Of a stretch of DNA of 25,712 nt, positions 16,692 to 24,940 are shown piece by piece; the first letter of the stretch is position 1; each line of letters opens with the position of its first letter. The notes below the pieces were generated by a model. That model made no database searches and had not been told where the DNA came from. It was given only the letters and a program-made list of their open reading frames with translations. Where the stretch lies: positions 1-25,712 of the forward strand of contig JAJYPA010000063.1 of assembly GCA_021795795.1 (NCBI GenBank). The letters run 5' to 3'. The DNA is from Pseudomonadota bacterium. GTDB taxonomy: Bacteria; Pseudomonadota; Gammaproteobacteria; Halothiobacillales; Halothiobacillaceae. Position numbers and translations under genes: made by a program.

Positions 16692-19277
16692 ATGAGCGGG
16701 ATATCGGCATCACTGACCGAATGGTTTTCAGAGCGCCCCCAGTGGCTCCAGATTGCGGCTACTCGGCTACTCCAGCAGTCTGAGCTTACCGACAAAGATG
16801 TCTCTGAGCTCGCAACCCTATGCCAGCAGGAAGCCGAAGGTAAGCTGCCCAAAACGACCTGTTCCTTTCCTGCTACGGCGTTCTCCCAGGGCGCAGCAGG
16901 CTCCCTGCGTTTGTGTTCAATCAGTGATGTCGAAGGTGTAAATGCCCTTGCTCCGAAAAAGCCACTTGAGTTTGGCAAGGGCAATATCACGATTGTTTAT
17001 GGCAACAACGGGTCAGGTAAATCCGGTTACGTCAGACTCCTTAAACATGTATGCGGAGCCCGAGAGACGGGTACCCTCCACCGCAATGTCTATAAGCCCG
17101 ACTCTGCCGCACAGAAAGCCTGCATTTCGTTTGAGCAAGACGGCGTACCGAAGACCCATATCTGGTCTGGACAAGGTATCTGCGATGACCTCAACAGCGT
17201 TGATATTTTCGACACCTCGTTTGGTAAGGTGTTTGTCAGCAGCGAAGACGAGGTGAGCTACGAGCCGCCGGTTCTATCGTTCTTCAGCTCGCTCATCCTC
17301 GCATGCGAAAAGGTCGCATCGGCATTGGACGCCGATGCTAATCGGCACCAGTCCAAAAAGCCGAATATCCCGGCTGACAAGAAGGTAACTCCTGAAGGCA
17401 TCTGGTACGAAGCTATCAGCGCCAAGTCCACCACCCAGGACATCGACAAGCATTGCACATTTAGCAGCGCTGACGAAACCGAGATCCGAACGCTGCACCA
17501 GCGCCTTGCCGAACAGGCACCGGCAGAAAAAGCGAAGCAGCTGAGAAAGCAGAAACAGCATATCGACACTCTGGTCCAGGATGCCCAAAAGTATCTGGAA
17601 CAATTATCGGACGAGAATTACCGACGAATCATTGCTGCCAAGAAGAAGTCGATCCTCAAGAAGACGGCGGCAGATACGGCGGCGGAAAAGGTGTTCTCCG
17701 GCAGCGAGTTGGAAGGCATCGGCTCTGATGTATGGAAAGAGCTTTGGGAGGCGGCCCGGAACTACTCCGTATCGGCGGCCTACAAAGAAGCTGAGTACCC
17801 GAATGTTTCTGATGGTTCCCGTTGTGTCCTGTGTCACCAGACCTTGACCCAGGAGGCCAAGGAGCGGTTGATCTCCTTCGAAAACTTCGTGAAGGGCGAA
17901 ATGCAGAAAGCCGCAACGGATGCGGCCAAGAAATACGAAAACGCCAGTCAAACCATTGAGGCGCTACCGACATCGGAGACGCTGAAGACGCGTATCGATG
18001 CAGCTGGCATTCCACAGGATGAAGTCGCCAGCCAAGTGACGGATTTCTTTGCTCAATTGCAGGCCAGAAAAGACCTGCTTCCTGGGATCGATTCCGAAGA
18101 GGCCATTCCTGATCCTCTGCTCTCACCGAAATGGATTGAAGCAGCCAACACCCAGTCGAAAAGCCTCGGTGAACTCGCGGCAAAATATGACGAAGACGCC
18201 AAAAGCGACAATCGAGAGGAGAACAAGAAAACGCTACACAGCCTGCAGGCCAGGAAGTGGTTGGCGGAGCACCGCGCCGCCATTGATGAAGAAGTCACTC
18301 GATTGAAGCTACTGAATCAGCTCAAGGCGGCTAAAAAATCTGCTGATACAACAGGTTTATCAAGAAAGAAAGGCGAGCTGGCAGAAGCCTTAATCACGGA
18401 TGCGTTCGTACAAAGGTTCAACGCGGAGCTCAAAGCCCTCGGCGCATCTCGGGTGAAGGTTGATCTCGTGAAATCTAAAGTCTCCAAGGGTCGCGTCCTT
18501 CATAAGCTCCAGCTTCGAGGTGCCTCTCAGAGTGGCATCGCCGATGTGTTGAGCGAGGGAGAAAATCGGATCGTTTCCATAGCGGCATTTCTTGCCGATG
18601 TCACTGGCAGGACCTATCCTGCACCTTTTGTATTTGATGATCCAATTTCGTCACTTGATCAAAATTTTGAAGAAGCAGTTGTTCAACGTCTTTGTGCCAT
18701 TGCGTCCGAGAGACAAGTCGTCATATTCACCCATCGTCTATCACTTCTGGCGACAGTTCAGGACTATGCCAAAAAGGTTAGCATAAAGCCTGAAATAGTA
18801 TGCATCCGTGAAGAACCGTGGGGAACTGGTGAACCAGGAAACACTCCTCTGCAAGCACAAAAACCACTACAGGCACTCAACACCTTGATCAATATAGAGC
18901 TTCCAAAAGCGAAGAAACTATTTAATGAAAGTGGATTTGATGGTTACAAATCAGAAGCAAAGGCTATCTGTAGTGAATTCAGAATTCTTCTCGAACGAAT
19001 GGTTGAGTACGAGCTCATGTCAGATGTTGTCCAACGGTATAGGCGGGCAATAAATACGATGGGGAAAATTAGCAATCTGGCTAAGATATCAGAAGCAGAT
19101 TGCAAATACTTTGATGACCTGATGACAAAGTATTCGAGATATGAACATTCCCAACCAGCTGAGGTACCCGTCATGCTTCCAGAACCGGATGAGTTGGAGA
19201 AAGATTTTAATGGATTAAAACAGTGGCAAACAGAATTTAAAGATAGGCCGATAGCACCAGTTCCACAGGAGGCTTAA
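16692..19277 (+). CDS. Zinc-hook ABC ATPase with variable tail, RloC/PrrC-like
   Basis: An 861-residue SMC-like ATPase of the AAA_13 type. Walker A is GNNGSGKS near residue 108. A long mixed coiled coil contains CVLC at C378-C381, a zinc-hook motif as in RloC and Rad50. The ABC signature LSEGE is at 620-624, Walker B is VFDDPISSLDQ (D649, D650) and the H-loop is VIFTHRLSLL. RloC and PrrC couple such ATPases to a C-terminal anticodon nuclease that cuts tRNA during phage infection, using an Arg-Glu-His triad. Here the C-terminal ~170 residues contain RILLE (R764, E768) and H819 in an order that could fit, but I cannot confirm the domain. That tail is much lower in GC (18901-18960 is 19/60, against 29/60 at 17881-17940), suggesting a swapped effector. 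It starts 1 nt after brxL and shares one base with sbcD. It could also be a DNA-acting ATPase without RNase activity. Confidence 0.75.
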   Translation: MSGISASLTEWFSERPQWLQIAATRLLQQSELTDKDVSELATLCQQEAEGKLPKTTCSFPATAFSQGAAGSLRLCSISDVEGVNALAPKKPLEFGKGNITIVYGNNGSGKSGYVRLLKHVCGARETGTLHRNVYKPDSAAQKACISFEQDGVPKTHIWSGQGICDDLNSVDIFDTSFGKVFVSSEDEVSYEPPVLSFFSSLILACEKVASALDADANRHQSKKPNIPADKKVTPEGIWYEAISAKSTTQDIDKHCTFSSADETEIRTLHQRLAEQAPAEKAKQLRKQKQHIDTLVQDAQKYLEQLSDENYRRIIAAKKKSILKKTAADTAAEKVFSGSELEGIGSDVWKELWEAARNYSVSAAYKEAEYPNVSDGSRCVLCHQTLTQEAKERLISFENFVKGEMQKAATDAAKKYENASQTIEALPTSETLKTRIDAAGIPQDEVASQVTDFFAQLQARKDLLPGIDSEEAIPDPLLSPKWIEAANTQSKSLGELAAKYDEDAKSDNREENKKTLHSLQARKWLAEHRAAIDEEVTRLKLLNQLKAAKKSADTTGLSRKKGELAEALITDAFVQRFNAELKALGASRVKVDLVKSKVSKGRVLHKLQLRGASQSGIADVLSEGENRIVSIAAFLADVTGRTYPAPFVFDDPISSLDQNFEEAVVQRLCAIASERQVVIFTHRLSLLATVQDYAKKVSIKPEIVCIREEPWGTGEPGNTPLQAQKPLQALNTLINIELPKAKKLFNESGFDGYKSEAKAICSEFRILLERMVEYELMSDVVQRYRRAINTMGKISNLAKISEADCKYFDDLMTKYSRYEHSQPAEVPVMLPEPDELEKDFNGLKQWQTEFKDRPIAPVPQEA

Positions 19278-20506
19278 TGAAAATCCTCCACACATCCGAT
19301 TGGCATATCGGCCGCACTCTTTACGGCAGAAAACGCTACGAGGAGTTCGAAGCTTTTCTGATCTGGCTGGCTGAGACGATTCAGCAGAATGGAATTGACG
19401 CGCTGCTGGTGGCGGGTGATGTTTTTGACACCAGCGCTCCGAGCAATCGTGCCCAGGAGCTCTATTACCGTTTCCTATGCCGGGTGGCCGCCTCATCCTG
19501 TCGGCATGTTGTCGTCGTTGCGGGCAACCACGATTCTCCGTCCTTTCTCAATGCTCCCAAGGAGCTGCTCAAAGCCCTAGATGTCTACGTGGTCGGTAAT
19601 AGCACTGATTCCCCGGAAGACGAAGTGCTGGTGCTCCGTAATGAGCAGGACGCTCCGGAATTGATTGTCTGCGCCGTGCCCTATCTCCGCGACAGGGATA
19701 TCCGCGTGGCAGAAGCGGGGGAGAGCATCGAGGACAAGGAGCGGAAATTGATTGCCGGCATCCGCACTCATTACGCCACCGTCGCCGCCTTGGCCGAACA
19801 GAAGGGCGAGGAACTCGGGGCCGATATTCCCATCGTTGGCACGGGGCATCTGTTCACCGCTGGTGGACAAACCGTCGATGGTGATGGCGTGCGCGAACTC
19901 TATGTCGGCTCCCTAGCTCATGTGACGGCCGGGATTTTTCCTGCCTGCTTCAACTATCTGGCGCTGGGGCACCTCCACGTCCCGCAAAAGGTGAACGGCT
20001 CCGAAACCATACGGTACAGCGGCTCTCCTCTGCCTATGGGGTTTGGAGAGGCAAAACAGCAGAAGAGCGTTTGCCAGATTGAATTCCACAGCACAGCTGC
20101 ATCCGTACAACTGATCGACGTGCCGGTGTTTCAAAGGCTCGAGCGCATCAAGGGAGACTGGGACGGCATCTCAAACCGCATCCTCGAATTGTCGGCAACG
20201 GACTCCCAAGGCTGGCTCGAAGTCATTTACGACGGTATTGAGGTCATTGGCGACCTGCGTGAGCGCTTAGAGGCAGCGATTTCCGGCACCCAAATGGAAA
20301 TTCTTCGGATAAAGAACAACCGCATCATCGACCGCGTGCTGGGACAAACCCATGAAGAGGAAACACTCGACGATCTGAACGTGGACGAGGTGTTCGAACG
20401 ATGCCTCGCCGTTCATGAGGTGCCTGAAGACCAGCGGCCTGAACTGCTTCGGGCCTACCAGGAAACGGTCTCGTCTCTCTATGAAGACGATGCGCAGGCG
20501 GAATAG
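19277..20506 (+). CDS. sbcD: SbcD, exonuclease subunit (Mre11 type)
   Basis: A 409-residue calcineurin-like metallophosphoesterase of normal SbcD length. With SbcC it forms the ATP-driven SbcCD nuclease that opens hairpins and trims double-strand DNA ends. The manganese-binding motifs are in order: TSDWHIG (D8, H10), AGDVFDT (D48), AGNHDS (N84, H85, D86), GTGHLF (H191) and LGHLHVP (H232, H234). The C-terminal half is the capping/SbcC-contact region. The ATG shares one base with the stop of the zinc-hook ATPase gene (TAATG) and has a strong CAGGAGG six bases upstream. Such tight linkage to a BREX operon is unusual, since sbcCD normally stands alone as a housekeeping pair. Whether this is the chromosome's only copy or a defence-dedicated paralogue cannot be told from the window. 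Confidence 0.96.
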   Translation: MKILHTSDWHIGRTLYGRKRYEEFEAFLIWLAETIQQNGIDALLVAGDVFDTSAPSNRAQELYYRFLCRVAASSCRHVVVVAGNHDSPSFLNAPKELLKALDVYVVGNSTDSPEDEVLVLRNEQDAPELIVCAVPYLRDRDIRVAEAGESIEDKERKLIAGIRTHYATVAALAEQKGEELGADIPIVGTGHLFTAGGQTVDGDGVRELYVGSLAHVTAGIFPACFNYLALGHLHVPQKVNGSETIRYSGSPLPMGFGEAKQQKSVCQIEFHSTAASVQLIDVPVFQRLERIKGDWDGISNRILELSATDSQGWLEVIYDGIEVIGDLRERLEAAISGTQMEILRIKNNRIIDRVLGQTHEEETLDDLNVDEVFERCLAVHEVPEDQRPELLRAYQETVSSLYEDDAQAE

Positions 20507-20517
20507 AGAGGCTGTCG

Positions 20518-23500
20518 ATGAGAATACTGCAGGTACGCTTCAAGAATCTGAACTCACTGGTCGGCGAATGGCAAATCGACCTGATGCACCCGGCCTTCGC
20601 GTCTGACGGCATCTTCGCCATCACAGGCCCCACCGGCGCGGGGAAGACCACGATCCTCGATGCTATTTGCCTCGCCCTTTATGGGCGGACGCCTCGCTTG
20701 AACAAAGTCACCAAGAGCGGAAACGAAATCATGTCCCGCCAGACCGGCGAATGCTTTGCCGAGGTGACCTTCGAAACCCAGTCTGGTCGTTACCGCTGTC
20801 ACTGGAGCCAACACCGGGCACGCAAGAAGCCGGATGGTGAACTCCAGGCCCCGAAACACGAAATTGCCAATGCCGACTCCGGCGAGATCTTCGAATCCAA
20901 GATCAGAGGTGTAGCCGACCAGATCGAGTCGGCGACCGGCATGGACTTTGATCGTTTCACCCGTTCCATGTTGCTGGCCCAGGGAGGCTTCGCTGCGTTT
21001 CTTCAGGCGGCACCGGATGATCGGGCTCCGATCCTGGAGCAGATAACGGGCACAGAGATCTACAGCCAGATATCCATCCGTGTCCATGAGCGCCAGCGCG
21101 AAGAGAGGGAAAAACTGAGCCTGCTTCTAGCTGAAACGGCAGGCATCGTGATTCTTGAGCCTGAGCAGGAACAAGAGATTGGGCAGGCACTCAAGACAAA
21201 GCGGAAGGAAGAGACAGACTTTGTCGCCAGGGCCACTGAAACCGGGAAGGCCATTACCTGGCTCACCACAATCGATGGGCTGAAGAAGGAAATCGTCAAC
21301 CTGGCCGATGAAGCGAGCAAGCTGCAGGGCGATATCGAGGCGTTCAAACCGGATCGTGAAAAGCTGGGCCGGGCTTTGAGTGCCGCCTCACTGGACGGCG
21401 CATACGCAACGCTCACCGCCACCCGCAAACAGCAGGCGGGTGACAGTGCAGGCTTGAAAGCCGAGGAAGAGGCTCTTCCTGGACTGGAATCCTCCGCCCA
21501 GGAACAGGCCGAGGCGCTGAAATTGGCTGAGCAACAAACCGCTCTTGCCAAAGAAGAGCTGAAAGCGGCCGTGCCTACATTGCAGAAGGCTCGCTCCCTG
21601 GATCAGAAGCTTGCCGATCAGAAAAAGGCTGTTTCGGAAGGTGATGAGGGCTGCAAGAAGGGTGCGGCAAAGATTGATGCAGACAATAAAGTCCGGCTCG
21701 AAGAGCAGGAAAAACGATCCATGGCTCATGAGACGCTGGATATTGTGGACGACTACCTCAAGGAGCATGCACAGGATGAATGGCTGATCAGCGGTCTGGC
21801 TGGGGTTGAAGAACAGTTGAGCGGCCTGCTCTCCAAGCAAAATGAAATCGTTCAAAAAGAGGCTGCTCAAGAAACGGCCACGACGACTCTGGAACTGGCG
21901 ACAAAGTCACTCGACGACTGTCAGAAACAATCCGGCATTCGGAAGCAGGAACTTGAGGACGCCTCAAAACAGCTTCAGCAGGGCAAGGATGTATTGAGCC
22001 AGTTGCTGGGAGATCGCTTGTTGCGGGAATACCGCACTGAGAAGGAAACCCTGCTGCGTGAAATGGCCTTCCTAGCCAAAATTGCGGAGCTTGAAGATCA
22101 TCGGGCAAAACTGGAAGATGGCAAGCCCTGTCCACTTTGCGGCGCGACTGAACACCCCTTCGCGGAAGGGAATATCCCTGTCTCCGATGAAATCGAACAA
22201 AAGATCGACGCACTGGCCAGTCTGATCACCAAAGCCGAGGATCAGGAAGTCGCCATCAAGAAACTCGAAGACGCTGAAAGCCTGGCCCGCAAAAACTTGA
22301 CGGATGCTCAAAAGTTGGAGTCAGCAGCGGCTAATGACAAGAAGGCTGCCGAGAAAGCCCTTGCCGAGGTGAAGGACGGCCTGGTGAAACTCCGGGCTGA
22401 TTTTGCCGAACGCAGGCAGGCTGTTACTACCAAACTCCAGCCGCTTGGTATTTCGGACACTCCTGAAACGAACATTTCATCACTGATCGAAACCCTCAGA
22501 GCGCGGCTGAAGGCATGGCAGGCCCAGGTCAAGAAAAAGGCGGACATCGAGAAGCAGATTGCCGACATCGACAGCGAGGTGAAGCGGCTGGATGCGGTTA
22601 TTGAAACCCAAAGCACTGTCCTGGCCGAAAAGCTGGAGCGTCTGGATACCTTGAAAAAGGAACTCGCCGCCGGAAGTGATGAGCGTAATGCACTGTACGG
22701 CGACAAGAATCCTGACGATGAGGAGCGCCGTTTAAATAAGGCGATTTCTGATGCCGAAGGTGCCGAAAAGCAGGCCAGAGAACGGCACAATGAGCTCCAA
22801 CAAAAATGGAATACCGCGAAGGCCCATGTTGAATCTCTGAAGAAACGCATCGACCTACGAGAACCGGAACTCAGAGGTCTTGAAACCGAATTCTCCGCAG
22901 CGCTCGCGCCCGTTGGTTTTTCAGATGAAGAACAGTTTTTGGCGGTCAGGCTTCCCTCTGAACGGAAGGCTGAGCTGGCGGCTACGGCCAAGGATATAGA
23001 TGAGCGTCAAACAGATCTGAAAGCCAGACAAAAGGATCGGGAAACGCGTCTTGCTACGGAAATGGACCGCAAGGTCACCAGCAAGTCGCTGGAAGAGCTC
23101 GAACCCCAATTCAAAGAACAAGAGGATGCCCTGAAAGAGCTGCGGGACATCATCGCCGGTCTCATACACAAGCTAAGTGAAAATACCACTGCAAAAGAGC
23201 GGATAAAGGAAAAGCAGACAGCTATTGAAGCCCAGAAAAAAGAGTGCAGTCGGTGGGAAGACCTGCACGAATTGATCGGCTCCGCAGACGGCAAGAAGTA
23301 CCGCAATTTTGCTCAGGGGCTGACCTTCGAAATGATGATTAGTCACGCCAACCGGCAACTGCAGAAAATGACCGACCGCTACTTGCTGGCTCGTGACGAT
23401 GCACAGCCCTTGGAGCTCAACGTGGTCGACAACTATCAGGCTGGGGAAATTCGGTCCACGAAGAATCTTTCCGGCGGTGAGAGCTTTATCGTCAGCCTGT

Positions 23501-23775
23501 CCCTAGCGCTGGGATTGTCTCATATGGCCAGCAAGAATGTCCGGGTGGATTCGCTGTTTCTGGATGAAGGCTTCGGCACTCTGGACGAGGAGGCCCTCGA
23601 CACCGCCCTGGAAACCCTCGCGGGCCTGCAGCAGGACGGCAAGGTGATCGGCGTAATTTCGCACGTGCCCGCCTTGAAGGAGCGGATCAGCACGCAGATC
23701 CAGGTAACGCCTCAAACCGGTGGCAGAAGCCAGATATCCGGGCCTGGATGCGGCAAGATACCAGCCACGGTATAA
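20518..23775 (+). CDS. sbcC: SbcC, exonuclease ATPase subunit (Rad50 type)
   Basis: A 1,085-residue SMC-like ATPase, partner of SbcD. The N-terminal lobe begins MRILQVRFKNLNSLVGEWQIDL, with Walker A GPTGAGKT at 37-44 and a FTRSMLLAQGGFAAFL Q-loop region. Two long Lys/Glu/Ala-rich coiled-coil arms surround the zinc hook CPLC (C538-C541, in GKPCPLCGATEHPF). The C-terminal lobe has the signature LSGGE (984-988), Walker B SLFLDEGFGTLDEE (D1016, E1017) and the H-loop region VIGVISHVPALKERI. All catalytic parts are intact, so the protein should be functional. It begins 11 nt after sbcD behind AGAGAGG and is the last gene of the co-directional block. After its stop the sequence changes to gene-poor, palindrome-rich DNA. 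Confidence 0.96.
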   Translation: MRILQVRFKNLNSLVGEWQIDLMHPAFASDGIFAITGPTGAGKTTILDAICLALYGRTPRLNKVTKSGNEIMSRQTGECFAEVTFETQSGRYRCHWSQHRARKKPDGELQAPKHEIANADSGEIFESKIRGVADQIESATGMDFDRFTRSMLLAQGGFAAFLQAAPDDRAPILEQITGTEIYSQISIRVHERQREEREKLSLLLAETAGIVILEPEQEQEIGQALKTKRKEETDFVARATETGKAITWLTTIDGLKKEIVNLADEASKLQGDIEAFKPDREKLGRALSAASLDGAYATLTATRKQQAGDSAGLKAEEEALPGLESSAQEQAEALKLAEQQTALAKEELKAAVPTLQKARSLDQKLADQKKAVSEGDEGCKKGAAKIDADNKVRLEEQEKRSMAHETLDIVDDYLKEHAQDEWLISGLAGVEEQLSGLLSKQNEIVQKEAAQETATTTLELATKSLDDCQKQSGIRKQELEDASKQLQQGKDVLSQLLGDRLLREYRTEKETLLREMAFLAKIAELEDHRAKLEDGKPCPLCGATEHPFAEGNIPVSDEIEQKIDALASLITKAEDQEVAIKKLEDAESLARKNLTDAQKLESAAANDKKAAEKALAEVKDGLVKLRADFAERRQAVTTKLQPLGISDTPETNISSLIETLRARLKAWQAQVKKKADIEKQIADIDSEVKRLDAVIETQSTVLAEKLERLDTLKKELAAGSDERNALYGDKNPDDEERRLNKAISDAEGAEKQARERHNELQQKWNTAKAHVESLKKRIDLREPELRGLETEFSAALAPVGFSDEEQFLAVRLPSERKAELAATAKDIDERQTDLKARQKDRETRLATEMDRKVTSKSLEELEPQFKEQEDALKELRDIIAGLIHKLSENTTAKERIKEKQTAIEAQKKECSRWEDLHELIGSADGKKYRNFAQGLTFEMMISHANRQLQKMTDRYLLARDDAQPLELNVVDNYQAGEIRSTKNLSGGESFIVSLSLALGLSHMASKNVRVDSLFLDEGFGTLDEEALDTALETLAGLQQDGKVIGVISHVPALKERISTQIQVTPQTGGRSQISGPGCGKIPATV

Positions 23776-24038
23776 CCAGTGTCAGCGGCCACCCATATGG
23801 CGCCATAAGGGTCACTGCTCCTCTGCTCGCTCAGCACAACCTGCCAGTAGGCTACCTTATTTTATTTCTATATCAATAAATCATTATCCTAAAAACGGCA
23901 GTTAAGGTCCGGCAAGCGCCGGAAAAGTCCCCGGCGGTGACCATGGTGGATCGCGTAATTTGGGCAACGATGTAGCTCACGAGGAGGTCCCAGGAGCTGG
24001 CATGGCGGCGGCGCAGATCTCGGCGACACTCTTCCCTG
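23776..24038. other. Intergenic region after sbcC with two small hairpins
   Basis: I see no gene here. A perfect 12-bp palindrome TATGGCGCCATA lies at 23796-23807, flanked by CCC and GGG (outer stem 23792-23811 with an A-A mismatch). It sits 20 nt after the sbcC stop and could help end the operon transcript, but no T-run follows, so it is not a standard intrinsic terminator. A second hairpin, TCCGGC-AAGC-GCCGGA, lies at 23908-23923. A 62-residue minus-strand frame crossing this area begins in the repeat and has no domain signature. Confidence 0.5.
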
Positions 24039-24132
24039 TCTACCCGGTAGACGATTTTCACGCAGCGTTTTCCCGGAAAACGGCGGCGTCTTCCCGGAAA
24101 ACGCCTTCCATACCCCTTCTTTATCTTGCGTT
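24039..24132 (+). repeat. Left 94-bp inverted repeat of the element
   Basis: Its reverse complement matches 25169-25262 at 93 of 94 positions; the only difference pairs with base 25227. From the outside inward it contains a GTCTACCCGGTAGAC palindrome (24038-24052), then CGTTTTCCCGGAAAACG (24066-24082) and CGTCTTCCCGGAAAACG (24087-24103). The last two are 21 bp apart centre to centre. The inner part is palindrome-free, ending in TTATCTTGCGTT. Confidence 0.95.
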
Positions 24133-24144
24133 CTGATTTTGGCT

Positions 24145-24292
24145 CGGTAGACGCCTTTTGGGGCGGTTTCGTCTACCCGGTAGACGATTTTCGGGAGGGG
24201 TGATGGGCCGAGCGTCTACCCGGTAGACGGTTTTTTTCGGTGCCGTTTTCTCGGAAGAATGTTTTTTGGGGCGGATCGTCTACCGGGTAGAC
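24145..24292. repeat. Cluster of GTCTACCSGGTAGAC palindromes
   Basis: Full 15-bp copies lie at 24171-24185 and 24214-24228 (central C) and 24278-24292 (central G, which is the same site on the other strand). A half site CGGTAGAC is at 24145-24152. Most copies extend to TCGTCTAC...GTAGACGA. The first and third sit in a larger direct repeat beginning TTTTGGGGCGG (24156-24187 and 24264-24294). These could be protein-binding sites or hairpin-forming repeats. The copy at 24214 is followed by seven Ts, so it could weakly terminate rightward transcription. Confidence 0.9.
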
Positions 24293-24326
24293 GACGGGGA
24301 GGATGTCGAGCAAGATTGGCAAGATG

Positions 24327-24343
24327 GTTTGTTTCCAACAAAC
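24327..24343. promoter_or_regulatory. Possible operator: 7-bp inverted repeat near a -10-like hexamer
   Basis: GTTTGTT and AACAAAC flank a 3-nt centre, and a -10-like TAGAAT lies at 24347-24352. The nearest -35-like hexamer, TTGGCA at 24316-24321, is 25 nt away, which is too far for a standard promoter. The site lies about 220 bp upstream of the only gene in the element, so control of that gene is possible but unproven. Confidence 0.3.
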
Positions 24344-24528
24344 TGCTAGAATTCGCTTCTGGCTCAGCGCCAAGGGGCGAGCGTCTCTTACAGGGGTGTT
24401 TTTGTGATGAAAGCGTCGTACATGGAATGGGGCATTGCCTGTTCTGCGGGCATGTGAAAGCCACCAGATCAACGCTGGTCAGGATGGGCTGTTCGTTGCT
24501 GGCCACAGAATAGTGTGAGCGCCGCGCA

Positions 24529-24543
24529 GTCTTCCGGGTAGAC
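24529..24543. repeat. Degenerate palindrome copy upstream of the small gene
   Basis: GTCTTCCGGGTAGAC differs from the consensus at one base. It sits 22 bp before the ATG of the 124-residue gene, over its likely leader, where a bound protein could block transcription or translation initiation. Autoregulation is speculation. Confidence 0.7.
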
Positions 24544-24565
24544 TTAGACGAACGAGAAGGCAAGC

Positions 24566-24940
24566 ATGGATACAAAACCCGAAATGCAGCTGGACACGCC
24601 CGAAAAGCCATTTTTATTGACGCCCTCAGAGATCGACTCCCTACGGCAAGAGATGCGCGCTTCCAGCGAATGGGCGAAGAAAGAGTTGCGCCGTCGGATG
24701 GGAAAAGAGGTTCAAAATCTGGAGGCGAAAATGATGCCCTCGCCAGGGGGCAATGATAGACCCCCATTGATTGCCGATCGACTGACGAACTCCGAAATCG
24801 AGTCACTAAGGCAAGACGCGAAAGAGACGCACGAATACTGCCAAAAGCGCTTCGGAGATAAGCATGGTGAAGAAGGGCGAATCGTCTACCGGGTAGACGT
24901 TTTGCCAGCGGGATCGCCAACCGAGGGGGTGGCCGATTAA
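24566..24940 (+). CDS. Unrecognised small protein with an internal duplication
   Basis: A 124-residue protein, hydrophilic and helix-rich, with no family I recognise. Two ~31-residue units are clearly related: LTPSEIDSLRQEMRASSEW (from about residue 23) and LTNSEIESLRQDAKETHEY (from about residue 74). The DNA of the two units differs mainly at third codon positions (for example TCA/TCC, GAG/GAA, CGG/AGG), so the protein sequence has been kept under selection. This argues that the plus-strand frame is real and the 250-residue antisense frame is not. ATG 24566 follows GAGAAGG at 24554-24560. The last ~20 residues include VYRVD, encoded by the 15-bp palindrome at 24884-24898, so the repeat has either inserted into or been recruited by the gene's end. 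Each unit could be a small helical binding module, and a role in binding the element's palindromes is a guess. No signal peptide or membrane segment. Confidence 0.6.
   Translation: MDTKPEMQLDTPEKPFLLTPSEIDSLRQEMRASSEWAKKELRRRMGKEVQNLEAKMMPSPGGNDRPPLIADRLTNSEIESLRQDAKETHEYCQKRFGDKHGEEGRIVYRVDVLPAGSPTEGVAD
24884..24898. repeat. Palindrome copy inside the small gene
   Basis: An exact GTCTACCGGGTAGAC within the coding region, read as VYRVD near the protein's C-terminus. Sequence on both sides stays in frame to the TAA at 24938-24940. Confidence 0.9.

Noticed and set aside
23873..24061. 62-residue minus-strand frame starting at the left inverted repeat
   Set aside because: Its start codons lie in or beside the palindrome and it has no known domain. 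It is probably fortuitous.
24214..24237. Intrinsic terminator (palindrome followed by seven Ts)
   Set aside because: The stem is 7 bp with a 3-nt loop, and the same palindrome occurs many times without T-runs, so the T-run is more likely incidental. Kept only as a remark.
24407..24457. 16-codon frame (MKASYMEWGIACSAGM) upstream of the small gene
   Set aside because: No clear ribosome site and no attenuation-like structure. Too short to support.
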